From: Halosolutus gelatinilyticus
GTDB lineage: Archaea > Halobacteriota > Halobacteria > Halobacteriales > Natrialbaceae
Reading direction: 5' to 3'
Assembly: GCF_023028105.1 (NCBI RefSeq)
Contig: NZ_CP095491.1
Coordinates: forward strand, 2,108,001-2,172,000
DNA length: 64,000 nucleotides
A program made the translations under genes and the position numbers. Positions 59,632-64,000 of the stretch are shown here, piece after piece; positions within the stretch are counted from its first letter, which is position 1, and each line of letters starts with the position of its first letter. Under the pieces are notes generated by a model. The model was not told the DNA's origin. It worked only from the letters and a program-made list of their open reading frames with translations, and ran no database searches.

Positions 59632-60390
59632 ATGTCGAGTACGGTTCCGGTCAAGGCGACGAAAATTTCCTTAGAGATCGTCGAGGTGCTCCGCCAACTC
59701 GACGGGGCGGGCGTTTCCGAAGTCTCGGACAGGGTCGGCAGACCGACGAGTACCGTCCACGACCACCTCCGAACGCTCGAGCAGGAGGAGTATCTCGTCA
59801 AGGAGGGCGATAAGTACTACATCAGCACGCGATTTCTCCAGCTCGGCGACCAGGCCCGGTCTCGGAAGAAGGTCTTCGAGATCGCGCGCCCGGAGGTTAA
59901 CAACCTAGCCGAACGGACCGGCGAACACGCAAACCTCATGATCGAAGAGCACGGGCTCGGCGTATTTCTGTACAAGGCTCGCGGCCCCGACGCCGTCCAA
60001 CTCGACACCCACGCCGGGATGCGCGTTCCGCTCCAGACGACGGCGCTCGGCAAGACGATCATGGCCTTTCGATCGCGGGCGGAAGTCGAGGCAATCCTCG
60101 ATCGACACGGCCTTCCGGCGGTAACGGAGAAGACGATCTCGGACCGGAAGGAACTGTTCGACGCTCTCGATCAGGTTCGCGGGCGCGGATACGCGTACGA
60201 CGACGAAGAACGGGTGAAGGGGATGCGATGCGTCGCAGCGCCGATCACCGACGACGACGGCCGCGCGATCGCGGCCGTGAGCGTCTCCGGCCCGAAGAGT
60301 CGAATGCAGGACGATCGCTTTACTAACGGGATTCCGGAGCGTATCCTGCGGTGTGCGAACGTCATCGAGGTGAATCTCACCTACTCCTGA
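59632..60390 (+). CDS. IclR-family transcriptional regulator (sixth)
   Basis: This 252-residue protein has a winged helix (VGRPTSTVHDHLRTLEQEEYLV, about residues 33-54) and an effector domain (LQTTALGKTIMAFRS, VSVSGPKSRM, ending NVIEVNLTYS). ATG 59632 is leaderless. It sits between the dehydratase/LLM pair and the FAH-family hydrolase and is the natural regulator of this acid-sugar pathway, in the manner of RhcR of Haloferax volcanii. The decayed IclR at 61446 is its closest relative in the window. Confidence 0.9.
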   Translation: MSSTVPVKATKISLEIVEVLRQLDGAGVSEVSDRVGRPTSTVHDHLRTLEQEEYLVKEGDKYYISTRFLQLGDQARSRKKVFEIARPEVNNLAERTGEHANLMIEEHGLGVFLYKARGPDAVQLDTHAGMRVPLQTTALGKTIMAFRSRAEVEAILDRHGLPAVTEKTISDRKELFDALDQVRGRGYAYDDEERVKGMRCVAAPITDDDGRAIAAVSVSGPKSRMQDDRFTNGIPERILRCANVIEVNLTYS

Positions 60391-60441
60391 CCGTTCCGTC
60401 AAACAGAATAGTTAGGTAGGTGGAACCGATAGTCGGTACCG

Positions 60442-61290
60442 ATGCAATTCGTTCGATATACCACCGGCGGGAGTCCCCAGTGGGGAGTCCGCCGCGACGA
60501 CGAGATCGTTCCGTTAGCCGGTCTTCGAGAGGAACTATCGTACCGGCAGCTGACCGATGCCGGATTCCTGCGGGTCGTCGAAGACGCCGTCGACGCCGCG
60601 GCGGATCGGGCACGCCCCGTCGCCGAGGCGAAACTGCTCGCCCCCGTCCCTCGGCCGGGGAAGATCGTTTGCGTCGGCCTCAACTATCACGATCACGCCG
60701 AGGAACAGGACGAAGACGTGCCCGAGCGTCCGCTCCTGTTCGGGAAAGCCGGCACGGCGGTCACGAATCCCGGCGATCCCATCGTCCACCCGCCGGAACT
60801 GGAGGAGGTCGACTACGAGGTCGAACTCGGCGTCGTCATCGGCCGAACGGCCAAAGACGTGTCAGCGGCGAACGCGCGCGATTACGTTGCCGGATACACG
60901 GCGATCAACGACGTCAGCGGTCGCGACGCCCAGTTCGAGGACGAACAGTTCTTCCGCGGCAAGAGCTACGACACCTTCGCGCCGATGGGACCGACGCTCG
61001 TTCCCGACGATCGGCTCGCCCCCTCGCAACTCGACGTCGCCTGCCGCGTCAACGGCGAAACGAAACAGTCCTCGAACACGGCGGAGTTCATCTTCGGCGC
61101 CGAGGAACTCGTCGAGTACATCAGCGGGATCACGACCCTGCGTCCGGGCGACGTCATTTCGACCGGCACGCCCGGCGGCGTCGGTATCTTCCGCGAGCCG
61201 CCGGAACTGCTCGAGCCCGGCGATACGGTCGAGGTCGAAATCGAGGGGATCGGCGTGCTATCCAACCAGATCGTAGCGAAACGGGAGTAA
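60442..61290 (+). CDS. FAH-family hydrolase, possible 2,4-diketo-3-deoxy-L-rhamnonate hydrolase
   Basis: This 282-residue fumarylacetoacetase-family protein has KIVCVGLNYHDHAEEQ, the metal site EEVDYEVELGVVIGRTAKDV (Glu, Glu) with Asp in AINDVSGRDAQ, and STGTPGGVGIF. The family cleaves C-C bonds of diketo acids and includes the last enzyme of the L-rhamnose diketo-hydrolase pathway, which yields pyruvate and L-lactate. The gene lies 51 bases after the sixth IclR and close to the rhamnonate dehydratase-like gene. Acylpyruvate hydrolase and 2-hydroxyhepta-2,4-diene-dioate isomerase are alternatives. Confidence 0.82.
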   Translation: MQFVRYTTGGSPQWGVRRDDEIVPLAGLREELSYRQLTDAGFLRVVEDAVDAAADRARPVAEAKLLAPVPRPGKIVCVGLNYHDHAEEQDEDVPERPLLFGKAGTAVTNPGDPIVHPPELEEVDYEVELGVVIGRTAKDVSAANARDYVAGYTAINDVSGRDAQFEDEQFFRGKSYDTFAPMGPTLVPDDRLAPSQLDVACRVNGETKQSSNTAEFIFGAEELVEYISGITTLRPGDVISTGTPGGVGIFREPPELLEPGDTVEVEIEGIGVLSNQIVAKRE

Positions 61291-61291
61291 C

Positions 61292-61315
61292 GGTACTTCG
61301 GCGAACCGTAGTACC
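61292..61315. terminator. Possible hairpin after the FAH gene
   Basis: GGTACT and AGTACC arms with a 12-base inner part start one base after the stop codon. There is no T-run, so termination is uncertain; it could be an mRNA 3' end structure. Confidence 0.3.
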
Positions 61316-61445
61316 TCGAACTCGATGACACCACTGACCCGATCGCGGCCGGCGATCGTCGGTGGACTAGTCCGGTAACACCGGATAACGATTACGTAAG
61401 TGCCGCAAATACCGCGTGGCAACGGTAAGCGATCACCGCTAGCCG

Positions 61446-62176
61446 GTGCAGGCTGTGGCGACTACGTCCCAAATCATCGAAACCCAGCGCAACCTCGGAG
61501 GGGCGGGCGTCGCCGAGCTCGCGACGGAACTCGAGATGCCGGAGCACACGGCCCACGACCACTTGCGAACCCTGACCGAGGCCGAATATCTAACTGGCGA
61601 GAACGGGACCTACACGCCGGGGCTCGATTTCTCGAACTGGGTGGATTCGCACGGAGCCGAATGAAGTTGTACGGGCCGCGACCCCGGAAATCAGGAAACT
61701 CGCCGAGGAAATCGGCGAACACGCAAACTTCGAAGAACACGGAAATGGGGGGTTTCCTCAACACGTTCGAGGGGCCGGACGCGGTCACTCTCGACACACC
61801 TCAGAAAGCGGGTTCACCCGTACACTACGGCGACGGGCAAATCGATCCTCTCGTGCCTTCCGGACGCAGCGGTCGACGGGATCATCGATCGGGACGGCCT
61901 CCCGTCGGTGACCGAGAAGACGATCGCGGATCGAGACGGCCTCAAAGGCGAACTTTCGGAGATCCGTGATCGAGGGTACGCGATCGACGACGAAGAACGC
62001 GTTTCAAGAATGGGTGCGTCGCGGCGCTGATCCGTAATAACGCGGGAGAACCGCTCGGTGCTATCAGCGGTTCCGGTCCCACGAACCGGTTTACCGACGG
62101 CGTCCTCGGGAGAGAACCCTCTAAGACCGCGCTCAGCGCCGCGAACGTCATCGAAATGAATCTGACATACTCGTAG
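61446..62176 (+). pseudogene. Decayed IclR-family regulator (seventh)
   Basis: Starting at GTG 61446 the sequence reads a winged helix (MQAVATTSQIIETQRNLGG, then AEHTAHDHLRTLTEAEYL with small differences). The frame is broken several times. Later pieces are recognisable in other frames: FEGPDAVTLDT near 61770, IADRDGLKGELSEIRDRGYAIDDEERV near 61925-62005, and SGPTNRFTDG to NVIEMNLTYS ending at TAG 62174-62176. The order and spacing match the sixth IclR at 59632, so it is a degenerated duplicate. Confidence 0.8.
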
Positions 62177-62555
62177 GAGTCCGGCACAACCGGACACTCG
62201 CCTTCGGCCGTCTCTGGCTACTCTCTTCCGTTCGACGATAAGTATCGTTCACCGATCGGTTCTGTTACACGCGTATGGTTGTAACACGTTCCGCGATACA
62301 TGGTCTGCTCGAGCCGCTAAATCCGGCGCTGCCGGACGCGCTACCGATCGGATAGGGATGTCGCACGGTTGCTGCCGGTCTGCGTCTGACGCCGTGTCGA
62401 ACTACTGATGTATGATCTACCGATCGCCCGAGAGCCGACGATTCTCGCCGTGGTTCACCGAAGTCGGTGTCTAGCGTTCTCTCGTCTGGTACGGTATTCG
62501 TCTCCGCTACCGACGGGCGGTAAAACGGTCTTTCGACGAAACGGCCGCGTCGCGA
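62177..62555. other. Convergent intergenic region with site h
   Basis: The region lies between the IclR pseudogene and the 3' end of the SMC-related gene. It contains TTACR site h (62265). I see no gene. Confidence 0.5.
62265..62284. promoter_or_regulatory. TTACR-N10-TGTAA site h
   Basis: TTACACGCGTATGGTTGTAA is an exact match with the symmetry extending to TGTTACA/TGTAACA (62263-62286). It lies 89 bases past the end of the IclR pseudogene. Confidence 0.6.
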
Positions 62556-64000
62556 TCAGATCTCCGAAACCACGTCGTGGCTCCCCGCGAGCGCCTGCGC
62601 GTCCTCCTCGAGCAGCGCCACGACGAGGTAGGGCGCGTACTCCTCGAAGTACTCGACGAGTGTGGCGATCCGTTCGGAGTCGATCGCCTCCAGCGAGTCC
62701 AGAAGCATGAACGGAACCGTCTCGTAGACGTCGTGGACGAGGTAGCCCGCGAGGGCGAACACGAGGCCCGTTACCTCGCGTTCACTCTCGCTCAGGTGAT
62801 CGATCGAGTCCTCGTAGGCCGCTCCATCGGCGGTGCTGCGAACGATCTTGAGTTCGAAGGAGGACTTCGAGACGGTTCGGCGACCCTCGCGGACATCCCT
62901 GGTCGTCCGGTCGATCCAGATCCGCTCTAGGTTCTCGTAGCCGAGGATCTCGAGGAGGTTCTCCATGTGTTCGTTGAACGCGTCGACCGCGTCCGCCTCG
63001 ATCCGGTCGATGCGGGTCCGCAGCTCCGTCAGCTGCTCGGTGACGTCCTCGCGTCGCCGCTTGAGGGTTTCGCGCTCGTCGAGTTCGTCCTCGATCGAGT
63101 CGATCTGGGCCTCGATCTCCTCGCGTTCGCGCTCCTTGCGCTCCAGTTTGAACTCGAGCTGATTGACCTCCTTGTGCTGTTCGAGGACGTCGCCGTAGTC
63201 CTCGGTTTCGAGCTCGTTGATCGTTTCCTCGAGCTCGTCGATCTCGTCGGTCAGCGCCTCGCGATCCTCGATCAGCTCGTCGATCCGATCGCGCCGGCGT
63301 TCGATCTCGTCGTCGATCGAGTCGAGGCGGCGGTTCGCCTGCCGGTACGCCGTGCGGTTCTCCTCGATTTCGGACAGCGCCGTCCGCTTGTCGTCGAGTT
63401 CGTCGCTCAGCCCGGACCGCTCCTCGAGGCGCTCCTGTCGGGCCGTCTGCAACTGCTCGATCGTCGTTTCGATCTGCTCGCGCGCGACCGTCGAACCGCA
63501 GGTCCAGCACGTGATCGACTCCGATTCCGCGTCGGCGAGCAACTGATCGGTCACGGGGCCGTCGCCAGTCGCTCCCGCGTCGTCGAGGAACGTCGTCGAC
63601 TCCTCGAGGAGCTGTTCGTTGAACTGGATGGTGCTTTGCAGCTGCGAGATCTCCTCGTTGAGGTCCGCCTTCTCGGCTTGCAGGGTCTCGATCGCCGCCT
63701 CGAGTTTCCCGCGGTCGACATCGTCGCCCGAGGAGAGGGAGTCGAGTCGGTCCTCGACGTCGTCGCGTTCGCTCTCGAGGGCGTCGATGCTCTCGCGCTC
63801 GGTCTCGATGCGGTCCCGGACGCGTTCGAGTTCGGACCGGGTCTCGCGCAGTTCGGCGAGTTTGTCCTCGAGTTCGGACTGCTCCTCCCGGCGATCCTCG
63901 ACGTCGACGTTCGTCTCCTCCAGGTCGTCCTGGGCGGCTTCGAGTTCCGACCGGAGGTCCTCGATTTCGCCGCCGATCCGCGTTCGTTTCGCCTCCAGAT
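62556..64000 (-). CDS. Archaea-specific SMC-related protein, C-terminal part
   Basis: The frame stays open from 64000 to TGA 62556-62558, so the 5' end is outside the window. The visible 480 residues are coiled coil with a zinc-hook-like CWTCGS about 150 residues in. A second coiled coil follows, then the ATPase end domain with HLSESEREVTGLVFALAGYLV (signature-like) and VPFMLLDSLEAIDSERI (Walker B-like, with Ser where Glu is expected after Asp). This is the pattern of the haloarchaeal Rad50/SMC-like ASRP family, which binds DNA. The in-frame GTG at 63554 is internal, not the start. Confidence 0.8.
   Translation of the reverse strand, partial: LEAKRTRIGGEIEDLRSELEAAQDDLEETNVDVEDRREEQSELEDKLAELRETRSELERVRDRIETERESIDALESERDDVEDRLDSLSSGDDVDRGKLEAAIETLQAEKADLNEEISQLQSTIQFNEQLLEESTTFLDDAGATGDGPVTDQLLADAESESITCWTCGSTVAREQIETTIEQLQTARQERLEERSGLSDELDDKRTALSEIEENRTAYRQANRRLDSIDDEIERRRDRIDELIEDREALTDEIDELEETINELETEDYGDVLEQHKEVNQLEFKLERKEREREEIEAQIDSIEDELDERETLKRRREDVTEQLTELRTRIDRIEADAVDAFNEHMENLLEILGYENLERIWIDRTTRDVREGRRTVSKSSFELKIVRSTADGAAYEDSIDHLSESEREVTGLVFALAGYLVHDVYETVPFMLLDSLEAIDSERIATLVEYFEEYAPYLVVALLEEDAQALAGSHDVVSEI

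Noticed and set aside
2536-62284. The idea that the palindromes form a CRISPR array
   Set aside because: They are single, kilobases apart and not separated by uniform spacers.

Overview
The window reads as chromosomal or megaplasmid DNA of an extremely halophilic archaeon (class Halobacteria). The support is the very acidic proteins, high G+C at third codon positions, Tat rather than Sec signals on the lipoproteins (twin Arg followed by LAGC), many leaderless genes with a TATA-like box about 27-30 bp before the ATG, and an archaea-specific SMC-related protein at the right edge. I cannot name the genus. Nearly everything is catabolic and accessory, with no rRNA, tRNA, CRISPR or insertion sequence that I can see.

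Layout. (1) 1-2440: the end of a PaaD-type zinc-ribbon protein, phenylacetate-CoA ligase and an IclR regulator. (2) 3503-5664: a 2-oxoacid dehydrogenase E1 alpha/beta pair behind a palindrome-rich promoter region. (3) 5735-14949: a luciferase-like oxidoreductase, an M24 hydrolase, a FilR1-type regulator, a Tat-exported unknown, an epimerase, a ThDP enzyme, a duplicated EthD protein and an HD protein. (4) 15164-17427: a second IclR and an amidohydrolase. (5) 17884-30157: an acyl-CoA degradation block (enoyl-CoA hydratase, 3-hydroxyacyl-CoA dehydrogenase, thiolase, two acyl-CoA dehydrogenases, acyl-CoA synthetase), a TAXI-type TRAP transporter and a third IclR. (6) 31260-39726: a sugar ABC transporter, GH4 glycosidase, fourth IclR and sulfatase. 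(7) 39977-42352: a frameshifted IclR, a truncated sugar-binding protein and a metallo-hydrolase. (8) 43115-62176: an amidohydrolase (possible lactonase), GntP permease, LutAB/LutC lactate oxidation proteins, a second sugar ABC transporter, zinc alcohol dehydrogenase, exported BNR-4 propeller protein, L-rhamnonate dehydratase-like enzyme, luciferase-like oxidoreductase, sixth IclR, FAH-family hydrolase and a decayed seventh IclR. (9) 62556-64000: the SMC-related protein.

Blocks 6-8 fit together as a candidate locus for sulfated, rhamnose-containing algal polysaccharide (ulvan-like). An exported propeller of the ulvan-lyase type, a sulfatase and a glycosidase would release sugars and ABC transporters would import them. 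The dehydrogenase, dehydratase and FAH hydrolase match steps of the L-rhamnose diketo-hydrolase route known from Haloferax volcanii, which yields pyruvate and L-lactate, and LutAB/LutC could oxidise the lactate. This is inference from families and context.

The most unusual signal is regulatory. Seven IclR-family genes (five intact, two broken) lie in 64 kb, and the spaces beside them hold three families of palindromes. One, TTACR-N10-TGTAA, occurs seven times exactly and once with one mismatch. All copies are intergenic, six lie just 3' of an IclR gene, and one marks the exact break of a truncated gene. Two others, GTTCAC-N5-GTGAAC and TYCGA-N5-TCGRA, cluster round particular IclR genes. Several coding genes also carry in-frame perfect hairpins that look like inserted palindromic elements.
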